From Pseudorhodobacter sp. PARRP1 (GTDB lineage Bacteria; Pseudomonadota; Alphaproteobacteria; Rhodobacterales; Rhodobacteraceae), in contig NKIU01000001.1 in NCBI GenBank assembly GCA_002256245.1, positions 422,222 through 486,221 of the forward strand: a DNA stretch of 64,000 nucleotides, in the 5' to 3' direction. Shown piece after piece: positions 37,019 through 45,564 of the stretch (the stretch's first letter is position 1; each line of letters starts with the position of its first letter). The position numbers and the translations under genes were made by a program. The notes under the pieces are model-generated. The model saw nothing but the letters and a program-made list of their open reading frames with translations, was not told the origin of the DNA and made no database searches.

Positions 37019-38161
37019 CTATTTGAGTGCTGCGGCTTTGCCCGCCCAGCGCCCGGTTGCGGCCACACCCGTCAGCAGATAGCCGCCGGTCGGGGCCTCC
37101 CAATCCAGCATCTCGCCACAGACGAACACGCCGGGGATGGCCTTCAGTTCCAGCCCCTCGGTGACCGCCGATTGCATGACGCCGCCTGCGACCGAGATCG
37201 CCTCATCCAACGGGCGCGGGCCTGCCAGTTTGAAGGGCAGCGATTTGACGGCGGCAACGGTATCAAGGCCCCGGCCAAACTCCATCACCAAAGCCACCGC
37301 CGCAGCCGACAACCCCAGCTTGCGCAAACGGTTGGCGAGGGTTTCCCCCGCCTTCATCCGGCCAAGCCGTGCGGCAATCTCATCGCCCGACACATCGGCC
37401 ATCAGATCGACGCGCAACGCCGCCCCCTCACGCAGCGCACGGCTGACGGTATAAACCCCACCGCCCTCAATCCCGCGGGCCGAGATTACAAACTCCCCCC
37501 GCTCGCGCGCGTCGCCGACCAGCAGCGCCGCGCCCTTGATCGCCGTGCCGAAATGCTTGGCCATATGCGGCGTCCAATCCACCGCAAACCCCATATTCGC
37601 AGGCTGCCACGGTGCCATCTGCACGCCCTTTTCGGCCAGCCACGGCACCCAAGCCCCGTCCGACCCCAACCGCGCCCAGCTTGCGCCGCCCAAGGCCAGC
37701 ACCGTCACCTTCGGACGCAAAATCTCGCGCCCCGCAGCCGTCTCAAACGCCAGCCCATCACCGTCAAACCCCACCCAGCGCCAGCGACTGCGCAGTTCCA
37801 CCCCCGCGCCCTCCAGCCGCTTCAACCATGCCCGCAGCAACGGCGAGGCCTTCATGCTGCGCGGAAATACCCGCCCGGTGGAGCCGGTAAACACCTCTTG
37901 CCCCAAGGCGCGCGCCCAGATGATCATCTCGCGCGGGCCAAATTCGGCCAGCATCGGGCGCAGCCATTCGTTGCGATAGGTGGCGATGAACGACGCGCGG
38001 TCCTCGTCCTTGGTCAGGTTCAACCCCGACTTGCCCGCCATCAGAAACTTGCGCGCCGGGCTGGATTTGGCATCGCACACCACCACCTTATGCCCGGCGC
38101 GCGCCAACTCCTCTGCCGCCATCAAGCCCGCAGGGCCAGCACCAATTACCAAAGCATCCAT
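37019..38161 (-). CDS. FAD-dependent flavoprotein, HI0933/TIGR03862 family
   Basis: A 380-residue protein with an N-terminal FAD-binding Rossmann motif (VIGAGPAGLMAAEELARAG) and the family signature MAGKSGLNLTKDED near residue 42. The C-terminal end has VCGEMLDWEAPTGGYLL, closing the FAD site. HI0933-type proteins act as oxidoreductases of unknown substrate, perhaps on tRNA or other nucleic acids by analogy. Its start overlaps the MscS gene stop by one base (TGATG), so they are coupled. Confidence 0.88.
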   Translation of the reverse strand: MDALVIGAGPAGLMAAEELARAGHKVVVCDAKSSPARKFLMAGKSGLNLTKDEDRASFIATYRNEWLRPMLAEFGPREMIIWARALGQEVFTGSTGRVFPRSMKASPLLRAWLKRLEGAGVELRSRWRWVGFDGDGLAFETAAGREILRPKVTVLALGGASWARLGSDGAWVPWLAEKGVQMAPWQPANMGFAVDWTPHMAKHFGTAIKGAALLVGDARERGEFVISARGIEGGGVYTVSRALREGAALRVDLMADVSGDEIAARLGRMKAGETLANRLRKLGLSAAAVALVMEFGRGLDTVAAVKSLPFKLAGPRPLDEAISVAGGVMQSAVTEGLELKAIPGVFVCGEMLDWEAPTGGYLLTGVAATGRWAGKAAALK

Positions 38162-39480
38162 CAGATCATTCCTTTGGGCACAGCGCCCTTGATTTCCACC
38201 ACCCGGTGCGGGTAGGGCATCTCGATTCCAGCAGCTTTCAGCGCGTTCCAGATCGCGAACAACACCGCTGAGCCGTATTTGTTCTTGCCGTCGTCAATGC
38301 CGTTCACCCAATATTCCACCGCGAAATCAATGCTGCTTTCGCCAAAGCCGCGCAATTCGCAATCAGGCCCATCGGGCTGCGCCAACACGAACGGCAACGC
38401 CTGCACCGCAGCCTCGATCACGGCAGGCACCCGGTTGATATCGGTGTCATAGCCCACCGAAAACATCGCCTCATAGCGGTTGGCGCTGCCCTGATCCGAG
38501 TAGTTCACCACCCGCGTGGTGACAAAATGCTCATTCGGCACCACGATCCATTTGCCGTCGAACGTCTCAAGCACACAGGCGCGGGCGGTCATCTTGACGA
38601 TGGTGCCCTTCTCGCCGCCGTCGAGTTCAACATAATCGCCCACCGTGGTCTGGCCTTCGATCAACAGGATGATGCCGCTGACAAAATTCGCGGCAATCTG
38701 TTGCAGGCCAAGGCCGATCCCGACACCCAAGGCACCGCCCAACACGGCAACGGCGGTCAGATCAATGCCCATGATGCTCATCAGCAGCAGAAACGACGCG
38801 CCAAAGATCGCCACCTCGGTTGCCTTCACCGCCAATTCGCGGGTGGCGGGGCGCAGCTCTTCCTGTTTCTTGATGTAGTCAGCCGATTGACGGTTCGACC
38901 ACGACCCCAGCCAGAACAACAAACCACCCGCGATCAGGCCCCGGATCAGCGCCATCACCGAAAACCGGATATTGCCCAGCGCGATGATGGTTTCTTCCAG
39001 GCGCTGCGAGATATCGTCCAGCAGCCCCACCGCATAAAGGGCCGCCACCGGCACCAGCACATATTTGCCCAGCAGTTTCAGGAACGGATCGCGCAGCACC
39101 TTTTGCACGAACAACCGCGCGGCAAGGAAGAAGAACACCCGTTTGCCGAAAGCAATCACATCACCCGAACCAAAGATCGACCGCGTCACCTCCTCGCCCG
39201 CCGCCGTAAAGCCGTAAGCCAGCAGCGGCATCAGCAGCGGCAAGAACCGCAGCACAAAGCGCAAAACGGTGGCAATCAGCGTGTCTTTGTCGCCGGGGTC
39301 CAGCATCCGCCGCGCCAAGGGGGCAATCCGGCGCGAGGCATAAACCGCGCCAAACACCGCAAGCCCGAGCAAAGCAAACTGCGACCATGCCGCAGGCGAC
39401 AGCAGCCAGCCCTGCGCAACCGAGCTGCCCTGATGCAGCCAGCCCATCACGCGTGTGACAAATTCCGATTGCTGTTCCAT
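38161..39480 (-). CDS. MscS-family mechanosensitive channel
   Basis: A 439-residue inner-membrane channel with about five N-terminal helices. The pore helix reads VLGGALGVGIGLGLQQIA near residue 250, followed by the NFVSGIILLIEG and VGDYVEL segments of the MscS beta domain. It opens on membrane tension to release solutes during osmotic downshock. It is larger than E. coli MscS (286) owing to extra N-terminal helices. It is the upstream gene of the flavoprotein pair. Confidence 0.92.
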   Translation of the reverse strand: MEQQSEFVTRVMGWLHQGSSVAQGWLLSPAAWSQFALLGLAVFGAVYASRRIAPLARRMLDPGDKDTLIATVLRFVLRFLPLLMPLLAYGFTAAGEEVTRSIFGSGDVIAFGKRVFFFLAARLFVQKVLRDPFLKLLGKYVLVPVAALYAVGLLDDISQRLEETIIALGNIRFSVMALIRGLIAGGLLFWLGSWSNRQSADYIKKQEELRPATRELAVKATEVAIFGASFLLLMSIMGIDLTAVAVLGGALGVGIGLGLQQIAANFVSGIILLIEGQTTVGDYVELDGGEKGTIVKMTARACVLETFDGKWIVVPNEHFVTTRVVNYSDQGSANRYEAMFSVGYDTDINRVPAVIEAAVQALPFVLAQPDGPDCELRGFGESSIDFAVEYWVNGIDDGKNKYGSAVLFAIWNALKAAGIEMPYPHRVVEIKGAVPKGMI

Positions 39481-39560
39481 ACCAAGGCCCCCGCTTCACG
39501 CCTTCTTCAGTGTCAAAGAAAGCTGCGCAAAACAAGCCCGCCGATGCCCGGCACGCCAAC

Positions 39561-39602
39561 CGATTTCCGCGCGGAAATCGTGCCGGAATTCGCGCGAATT
39601 CC
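39561..39602. repeat. Double-palindrome element, copy 2
   Basis: CGATTTCCGCGCGGAAATCG (39561-39580) then GGAATTCGCGCGAATTCC (39585-39602), inverted relative to the copy at 23375. It ends one base before the crotonase stop codon. Confidence 0.8.
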
Positions 39603-39603
39603 G

Positions 39604-40206
39604 CTACCCGATCAGCCGCTTGATCGCGCCCGCATGGCCGGGCTTTGCGGCCAGCACATCGGCGGCCAAGCTGCGCGCCGCTGCCATCAGCTCATCCCCC
39701 GCGACGATGCGGTCGATCAGACCCCAAGCCAGCGCCTCCTCGGCGCCGATCTTCGCGCCCGCCATCAGCAGCATCTTCGCCCGCGCAGGCCCCACCAGCG
39801 CCACCAGTCGCCCGGGGTCGGCGGGCTGCGGCAGATAGCCCAGCCGCATCACCGGATAGAAAAACCCCGCCCCCGGCACCGCCAGCCGCAGATCACAGGC
39901 CAGCGCCATCCCCATCGCCCCACCCGCCAGCGTGCCATTCAGCGCCGCAATCGTCAGCCCCGGCAGCGCCGCGATCCGGTTGGAAAGCTGATCCCAGATC
40001 GGATCGGTCGCAAGCCCCGCGCGCGCCTCGTCCAGATCCGCCCCGGCCGAGAACACCCGGCCCTCTCCGGTCAGGATCAACACCTGCGGCGTATCCTCGA
40101 GCGCCGCCAGCAAATCCACCAGCATCGCGCGGGTCAAAGCATTGGCCTTGTCGGCACGCTGCAAGGTCAGCACCAGCAAGCCACCCGCACGCGCAACGCC
40201 GATCAC
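39604..40206 (-). CDS. Short enoyl-CoA hydratase/isomerase-family protein
   Basis: A 200-residue crotonase-fold protein, shorter than the usual 255-265. It keeps the oxyanion-hole motifs FSAGADLDE near residue 52 and NGTLAGGAMGMALACDLR near residue 89. The C-terminal helical part that aids trimer formation is cut short, so activity is uncertain. It is coupled to the SDR gene by a 4-bp overlap, which suggests a joint acyl-CoA pathway. Confidence 0.82.
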   Translation of the reverse strand: MIGVARAGGLLVLTLQRADKANALTRAMLVDLLAALEDTPQVLILTGEGRVFSAGADLDEARAGLATDPIWDQLSNRIAALPGLTIAALNGTLAGGAMGMALACDLRLAVPGAGFFYPVMRLGYLPQPADPGRLVALVGPARAKMLLMAGAKIGAEEALAWGLIDRIVAGDELMAAARSLAADVLAAKPGHAGAIKRLIG

Positions 40207-40949
40207 GCGATCAACCCCACCGCGCGCCGCACCGTCTCATCGCGCAGCGACACATCGCGGCCCAGATAATCATCCGCCCCGGCCCCGCACATCCACACGA
40301 GGCACTTCGCCGGCCAATCCGCCGGGATATGCACCGCAAAATCCAACTGGCTGACCGGATTGACGCCGCTTGCCTTGATCTTCACCTGCATTTCCGTGGC
40401 CACCGTCCCCGGCGACATCCCCAGCACCCGGATGCCGTGGGCTGCCTCCTCCAGATGCGCCACACGCGTCAGCATCAACGCCCCCGCCTTGCTGGCACAA
40501 TAGCCGCCCCAACCCTCCATCGGGTTCACCGCAGCCCCCGACGACACCGTGATGATCGTGCCCGCGCCTTGCGCCCGCATGATCGGCAGCGCCGCCCGCA
40601 TGCCGTGGAAAACGCCCTTGAGGTTGATATCAATCGCCGCCGAGAACGCCTCGACCCCGGCCTCCGCCAACCGCGCAATCGGCTCGATCACGCCCGCGTT
40701 GTTGATCAGCACATCCAGCCGCCCGAACCGCGCCACCACCGCCGCCAGCGCCGCGGCCACATCCGCGCCATCCGCCACATCGCAGCGCACAGCCATCGCC
40801 TGCGGGCCAATTTCAGCCGCAAGCGCCGCAATATCCGCCGCAGACCGCGCCAACAACGCCACCTGCGCCCCCGCTTGCGCAAACTCCCGCGCCGCCGCAG
40901 CCCCAATGCCCCGGCTTGCCCCGGTGATCACCACAACCTTGCCCTGCAT
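40203..40949 (-). CDS. Short-chain dehydrogenase/reductase
   Basis: A 248-residue classical SDR. TGASRGIG binds the nucleotide cofactor, NNAGV stabilises the sheet, and Ser (TVSSG) with Tyr-x3-Lys (YCASK) is catalytic. The ATG at 40949 has AGGGAGG five bases before it; the earlier frame start has none. It is upstream of the crotonase gene and overlaps it by ATGA. The substrate is unknown; 3-hydroxyacyl compounds fit the neighbour. Confidence 0.88.
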   Translation of the reverse strand: MQGKVVVITGASRGIGAAAAREFAQAGAQVALLARSAADIAALAAEIGPQAMAVRCDVADGADVAAALAAVVARFGRLDVLINNAGVIEPIARLAEAGVEAFSAAIDINLKGVFHGMRAALPIMRAQGAGTIITVSSGAAVNPMEGWGGYCASKAGALMLTRVAHLEEAAHGIRVLGMSPGTVATEMQVKIKASGVNPVSQLDFAVHIPADWPAKCLVWMCGAGADDYLGRDVSLRDETVRRAVGLIA

Positions 40950-41074
40950 CACAGCCTCCCTCACGTCCAGATGACAATTCCGTTTAGCCAAAACCGCCGC
41001 AGACGGAAAGCCTTGACCCTGCCTGCACTTGGACGGATGCTTATGCGCAACATTTCCACCAAAGAGGCTTCACA

Positions 41075-42592
41075 ATGAAACACTGGAAACTTGCGGGCAG
41101 CACCGCAGCAATAGCGATTTTGGCCGGAACCGGCGCATTCGCCGATGTCACCCCCGAAGAGGTCTGGCAAAACTGGCAAGACATGAGCGCCTCTGCCGGT
41201 CAGACCGTCACCGCGACCAGTGCCGAACGTGACGGCGACACTTTGGTTGTCGAGGGCGTGACCATCACCTACGAAAAAGACGGCACCTCGTTCTCCAGCG
41301 CGATCGAGCAGATTGATTTCACCGACAACGGCGACGGCACGGTTGACGTAAGCCCTTCCGAGACCACCGAAATGTCGCTGAAAGCCCCGGCGGCCAAAGA
41401 CATCGACGGCGCCGTGCCGACCGATCTGAAGATCACCCTGACCCAGCCTGAAATGGTCGTCACCGCCAGCGGCACCGCCGACGCGCTCAGCTACGAATTC
41501 GAAGGCCCCAGCGTCACCGCCAAGTTCGAGCCCGGCGATACCGCCGCCGAAGCCCAAGGCAGCTTTGAAGTCGCGCTCAGCGATCTCTCCGGCAAATATC
41601 TGGTCGAAGGCGAGGGCGAGGCCAAGAAGATCACCTCTGATTTCGCCGCCAAAAGCCTGAAGCTGACCGGCGCGGGCAAGGACGAAGCCAAGAAATCCGA
41701 TGTCACCTTCACCGCGACCATTGCCGATCTGGCAGGCAACTCGAACGGCAACTTCCTTGGTGCCGCCGAGATGGCCGATCTGGCCAAGGCGCTGCAAGGC
41801 GGCTTTGCGCTCAACGGCAATTTCAGCCATGGCGCGATGAGTTTTGATCTGGGTGTTACCGAAGACGGCAAGCCCACCAAGATCACCGGCACCTCGGAAG
41901 GTGGCGATATGTCGGTGGCGATGGATGCCACGCATCTGCAATTCGGCGCGGGCGGCAAGGCGTTGAACCTGACGATTGCCAGCGCCGACATTCCCTTCCC
42001 GGAACTGAAACTCGGCTATCAAGAGGCCGCGTTCAACATGCTGATGCCGGTTGGCAAATCCGCCGAGCCTGCCGATTTCGCCTTCCTGACCAAGCTTGTC
42101 GGCTTCACCGTCTCGGATGAGGTCTGGGGCATGTTCGACCCGGCGGGCAATCTGCCGCACGATCCGGCCACGGTTGTCATCGACACCAGGGGCAAAGTCA
42201 CCATGACCACCGATCTGTTCGACGAGGCCGCGATGGCAGCCATCGGTGACGCCCCTCCCGGTGATCTGAACGCGCTGGACGTGACCGAGCTGAAAGCCTC
42301 GATCGCAGGGGCCGAGCTGACCGGTGCGGGTGCCTTCACCTTTGATAACACCGACAAAACCACCTTCCCCGGCGTGCCGCTGCCGACCGGCAAGATGGAT
42401 CTCAAGCTGACGGGCGGCAACACGCTGCTCGATAAACTGGTGGCGATGGGCCTTCTGCCGCAAGATCAGGCGATGGGCTTCAAGATGATGGTCTCGATGT
42501 TCGCCAATTCCGCGACGGATAAGGATGAGATGACCTCGACGCTGGAATTCAAGGACAAGGGCTTTTACGCCAACGGCCAGAAGTTGCAGTAA
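41075..42592 (+). CDS. DUF2125 exported protein
   Basis: A 505-residue protein with a signal peptide (LAGSTAAIAILAGTGAFA) and a beta-rich, acidic mature part typical of DUF2125. The repetitive pattern of TLVVEGVTI and DLKITLTQPEMVV strands suggests a long beta structure on the periplasmic side, perhaps like AsmA-type proteins. Function unknown. AAAGAGG precedes the ATG; a terminator follows. Confidence 0.82.
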   Translation: MKHWKLAGSTAAIAILAGTGAFADVTPEEVWQNWQDMSASAGQTVTATSAERDGDTLVVEGVTITYEKDGTSFSSAIEQIDFTDNGDGTVDVSPSETTEMSLKAPAAKDIDGAVPTDLKITLTQPEMVVTASGTADALSYEFEGPSVTAKFEPGDTAAEAQGSFEVALSDLSGKYLVEGEGEAKKITSDFAAKSLKLTGAGKDEAKKSDVTFTATIADLAGNSNGNFLGAAEMADLAKALQGGFALNGNFSHGAMSFDLGVTEDGKPTKITGTSEGGDMSVAMDATHLQFGAGGKALNLTIASADIPFPELKLGYQEAAFNMLMPVGKSAEPADFAFLTKLVGFTVSDEVWGMFDPAGNLPHDPATVVIDTRGKVTMTTDLFDEAAMAAIGDAPPGDLNALDVTELKASIAGAELTGAGAFTFDNTDKTTFPGVPLPTGKMDLKLTGGNTLLDKLVAMGLLPQDQAMGFKMMVSMFANSATDKDEMTSTLEFKDKGFYANGQKLQ

Positions 42593-42614
42593 GGCATCAG
42601 CCTGACAACATCAG

Positions 42615-42642
42615 AAAGGCCGCTCACCCGAGCGGCCTTTTT
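42615..42642 (+). terminator. Terminator after DUF2125 gene
   Basis: AAAGGCCGCT (42615-42624) pairs with AGCGGCCTTT (42631-42640), then TT. Confidence 0.85.
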
Positions 42643-42783
42643 GCTTTGAACCGCTAGGCGTTGAGCAAGAGGCGCGCTGCCACAAACCACCGTTATTGGC
42701 CGACATGATATGGCCATAGGTTTTTGTCTTGCTGATCGGCAACGATGGCGACATGAGCTTTCGCCTCTGCGTCACAGGTGGCC

Positions 42784-43533
42784 CTACCGTTTCTGAAGTC
42801 CAATGTGGTTTGTTTCTGTCGGCAGCCATGCTGGACGCTCGCCTACAGTAATCAGCGTGGAAAGTTCCGCCAGCGTTGCTATTCCCCAAGGACTGGCGCG
42901 GCCGATCTTGTCGGATGTGGCCAACACGATTGTATCTGCCGCCGCGTTCATAATAATTCGTTTCAGACTCGCCTCATTGCTGTCTCCTGTCGTCAGCCCA
43001 AGTTCGGGGTGCAGGCCTGTCACGCCCAGCAGACAGATATCGGCCCTGATCCGTCCGAATGCATCGGCTGTCTCAGGACCTATTGCGATCATCGAATGAC
43101 GAAACAGCCGCCCGCCCACAAGCACAACCTCGATCCTGTCGTGAAACTCGAAACTTGCCGCCACGGCAGGGCTATGGGTAACGACGGTGCAGCGGCGATC
43201 ATGCGGTAAAGATGCTGCCAGTTCGACATGGGTCGTGCCGCCATCAACGATCACTATGTGACCATCTTCGATCAGACGAGCGCCCGCCCGCGCCAGCAGG
43301 GCCTTCTCTTCCCCGTGCAGGTTGCGTCGCGCGGCAAGAGGTTGATGGGTGGGTGATGCTGGAACGGCGCCACCGTGAACGCGGACAAGCTTGCCTTCGG
43401 AGGCCAAGTCTCGCAGGTCGCGGCGCAGCGTGTCTTCCGATACGCCAAACTCCGACGCCAAGGGCGTAACGGCCAATTGCCCAGTCCTGGAAAGACGTTC
43501 TAGAAGCGCAGCTTTTCGAGATGTGGTCAGCAT
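42784..43533 (-). CDS. DeoR/GlpR-family transcriptional regulator
   Basis: A 249-residue repressor. The helix-turn-helix is ASEFGVSEDTLRRDLRDL near residue 30, and a sugar-phosphate-sensing DeoRC domain follows (IVDGGTTHVELAASLP, and GLTTGDSNEASLKRIIM). The ATG at 43533 (MLTTSRKAAL) matches the family start. It is divergent from the DUF4406 gene across a short gap with three phased TGCAC units, so it probably controls both. The GC content looks lower than in the flanks. Confidence 0.9.
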   Translation of the reverse strand: MLTTSRKAALLERLSRTGQLAVTPLASEFGVSEDTLRRDLRDLASEGKLVRVHGGAVPASPTHQPLAARRNLHGEEKALLARAGARLIEDGHIVIVDGGTTHVELAASLPHDRRCTVVTHSPAVAASFEFHDRIEVVLVGGRLFRHSMIAIGPETADAFGRIRADICLLGVTGLHPELGLTTGDSNEASLKRIIMNAAADTIVLATSDKIGRASPWGIATLAELSTLITVGERPAWLPTETNHIGLQKR

Positions 43534-43550
43534 AGTCTCTTGCCTATTAT

Positions 43551-43575
43551 TGCACATTTATGCACGATACTGCAC
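43551..43575. promoter_or_regulatory. Three TGCAC direct repeats, 10-bp phased: likely DeoR operator
   Basis: TGCAC starts at 43551, 43561 and 43571, exactly one helical turn apart, in the gap between the divergent regulator and DUF4406 genes. The spacing suits a tandem-bound DeoR-family protein. Confidence 0.5.
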
Positions 43576-43605
43576 GAATCGACGCGAAGCAATAAGGAGA
43601 CTGCG

Positions 43606-43980
43606 ATGACGAAAAGCATGATGATACTGATAGCCGGGCCCTATCGTTCGGGCACCGGAGATGCCCCGGAGAAAATGGCTGCCAATCTCACCCGTTTGGA
43701 AGCTGCGGCGCTGCCAATCTTCAGTAAAGGTCATGTCCCCATGATAGGTGAATGGGCGGCGCTCCCAATCCTCAGGGGTGCAGGCGGCGGGATGCCGGGG
43801 AGTGCTGCATATGACCAGATCATGCACCCAACTGCCCATCGGTTGCTCGCCAAGTGCGATGGTGTCCTCAGGCTGCCGGGGGAGTCGTCAGGCGCTGACA
43901 ACGATGTCCGCATTGCACGCGAGAGGAACATTCCAGTGTGGTCAAGCCTCGACGAAATCCCCCAAGCATCGACAGACTGA
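43606..43980 (+). CDS. DUF4406 protein, nucleoside deoxyribosyltransferase-like
   Basis: A 124-residue protein with the fold of nucleoside 2-deoxyribosyltransferases: ILIAGPYRSGTGD at the start, a central LRLPGESSGADNDVRIARE segment with the acidic catalytic region, then IPVWSSLDEIP. Such enzymes swap bases on deoxyribonucleosides or cut N-glycosidic bonds. GGAGA precedes the ATG. A DeoR regulator next door fits a sugar or nucleoside substrate. Confidence 0.78.
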   Translation: MTKSMMILIAGPYRSGTGDAPEKMAANLTRLEAAALPIFSKGHVPMIGEWAALPILRGAGGGMPGSAAYDQIMHPTAHRLLAKCDGVLRLPGESSGADNDVRIARERNIPVWSSLDEIPQASTD

Positions 43981-44072
43981 GCCCCCGAATTTGTGCATTG
44001 CGCGCAGGACGCGCGGCGGAAAACGTTGAAAAATTCAAGATCGTATGACCGCTTTGGGTTCTTCTCGAAGGT

Positions 44073-44316
44073 CGCCCCGGATAAAACTGCAGCGTTTCTG
44101 TCCGGGGCGGAATCGACCGCTTTGTCATCTGGCCGCGCTTGGCTGGGCTGGCGCGCAAACGCGCCTGCCTCAGGGCAGGCAGGCGCGGCCAGATTTGTCT
44201 GCGGCCAAATCTGGCAGATCTCCAACGCTTACGCGAACCCCATATTCCCCGCCGCCCCGGACTTGATCCGGGGCCTCTGCTGCGGCCATGAGGCCCCGGA
44301 TCAATTCCGGGGCGGC
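44073..44316. repeat. Palindrome-packed intergenic region
   Basis: The 43981-44462 gap has no convincing gene. It holds nested inverted repeats: CGCCCCGGA/TCCGGGGCG (44073-44081, 44101-44109); ATCTGGCCGCGC and its mate (44127-44138, 44183-44194) around a GCCTGCC hairpin; CCAGATTTG/CAAATCTGG; and 26-bp arms with one mismatch (44251-44276, 44291-44316) of the CCCCGGATCAA type common in alphaproteobacteria. Confidence 0.75.
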
Positions 44317-44381
44317 GCATTTCCTGTGGACGCCCTGCACTTGGCTGCCAACTGCCGCATCCCCATGCAAAGGCTGCAAAC

Positions 44382-44456
44382 GTTAACAAAACCTTAAATA
44401 GACCAGATCAACATACTGATATAAAACAACATTTTTTGGTCCCGAGTTGGGACCAC
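44382..44456 (+). repeat. 75-bp element with CtrA-like site and GGTCCC hairpin, copy 1
   Basis: GTTAACAAAACCT, then exactly 43 bp, then GGTCCCGAGTTGGGACCAC. The left part extends to TTAA-N7-TTAA (44383-44397), the CtrA consensus. It abuts the 3' end of the minus-strand gene at 44463. Copy 2 is at 61432-61506 with the same spacing. Confidence 0.75.
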
Positions 44457-44462
44457 CCCAAA

Positions 44463-45449
44463 TCACAGCCGCCGCAGGCAAGTCTGCGACAGATACAGCT
44501 CATCCGCCGCCGGATCGAACGGGATGCCGGCATAGTCCAGATTTCCCGTCACCGCAGGCCGCGCAATCGCCTGTGGGGCCGGGCTAGGCACCACCGCCGC
44601 CGTCAGCGCATTTCCGGTGGTGTCGATCACCCCGCCCACCACCAACCGCGTGCTGAAACTCATGTTCTCAATCCGCCCACCCACGGCAGATCCCAGCAAG
44701 TTGAACCCCGCCGACACCGCCGCCTGCTGCAACGCCTGCGTCGGGGTCTTGCCCTCGACCAGCGATTGCGCCCCCTGCACCGTCCCTTGCAGACCCGACC
44801 CCACAAACATCAACTGTATCTGCTCGGACCGCGCCAGCGCCGGGTTGCCCCCCGCAATCCCCACCATCCCCACGATGAACGTCCCCGACCCGTTGATCAC
44901 CGCCGCCCCCACATTGCCGGTATCCTGATAGGTCGCCGTCCCCCGCAGCACCGACCCCGCCCCCAGCACGCCAAACGCCGCCCCACCCGAAAGCAACCCC
45001 GCCCCCACCACCAAGATCGTGGCCGAGGTATCGCGGGTGAACTGCGCCACCGAAAGCGCGGTCTCCCATCCCGAGATATTGTTAGAAATGCTCTCGCTCG
45101 ATTGCCGCGTCGCCCTGCGCCGCATCGCCTCTACCGCATTGAAATCGCTGCGCCCACGCGCAAGCATCCCCAGCAGATTGGCCCGCATCGACGCAGGGTC
45201 GCGCGACAACCGCTCGGCCGCGTCGAGATAAAACGTGTTGGTTTCCTGATCGACATCCGCCCGCAGCCCGTTCCAATCGGTCTCGAACAAAAACGTCGTC
45301 GGCATCAGAAACCCGTTGTCCACCGATGTGATCTGCGACCGCGCCTTCACCTTTTCCGCCCGCAACGCCGCGCGCAGCAGCAGATAAACGCCCTCTTTAT
45401 TGACACCCCAGCGCTGACCCTGCGGGTCCACCACCACCGTCCACGGCAT
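44463..45449 (-). CDS. Protein of unknown function with central Gly-rich hydrophobic region
   Basis: A 328-residue protein I do not recognise. Residues 1-120 are charged and mixed (MPWTVVVDPQGQRWGVNKEG at the start). Residues about 143-170 and 178-201 are Gly/Ala/Val-rich and could enter a membrane, like pore or toxin-delivery regions of polymorphic toxins. The end has a lone Cys (YLSQTCLRRL). AAGGA precedes the ATG. It is flanked by repeat-dense DNA and divergent from pmbA, which marks it as accessory. Confidence 0.6.
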   Translation of the reverse strand: MPWTVVVDPQGQRWGVNKEGVYLLLRAALRAEKVKARSQITSVDNGFLMPTTFLFETDWNGLRADVDQETNTFYLDAAERLSRDPASMRANLLGMLARGRSDFNAVEAMRRRATRQSSESISNNISGWETALSVAQFTRDTSATILVVGAGLLSGGAAFGVLGAGSVLRGTATYQDTGNVGAAVINGSGTFIVGMVGIAGGNPALARSEQIQLMFVGSGLQGTVQGAQSLVEGKTPTQALQQAAVSAGFNLLGSAVGGRIENMSFSTRLVVGGVIDTTGNALTAAVVPSPAPQAIARPAVTGNLDYAGIPFDPAADELYLSQTCLRRL

Positions 45450-45564
45450 GGCAAAATCCTTCTTGAAAAAAACTTGATGGGCTAAATATGCCCTTACGTC
45501 TTGAACTCCGCGCGGAAAGCATGACTTTGAGCCGCAACGAAGTCAAATCCCTTAAGGATGCCGC

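Noticed and set aside
34914..37082. Long open frame opposite rnr
   Set aside because: Antisense shadow of a well-supported ribonuclease R gene with no recognisable motif.
43868..44389. Minus-strand open frame across the palindrome-rich gap
   Set aside because: Its residues are translations of the inverted repeats (PGIDPGPHGRSRGPGSSPGRR), it overlaps the DUF4406 gene, and it has no binding site.
44438..44456. GGTCCC hairpin as a terminator for the 44463 gene
   Set aside because: Read in the gene's direction the hairpin is followed by A, not T, so it is not a normal Rho-independent terminator.
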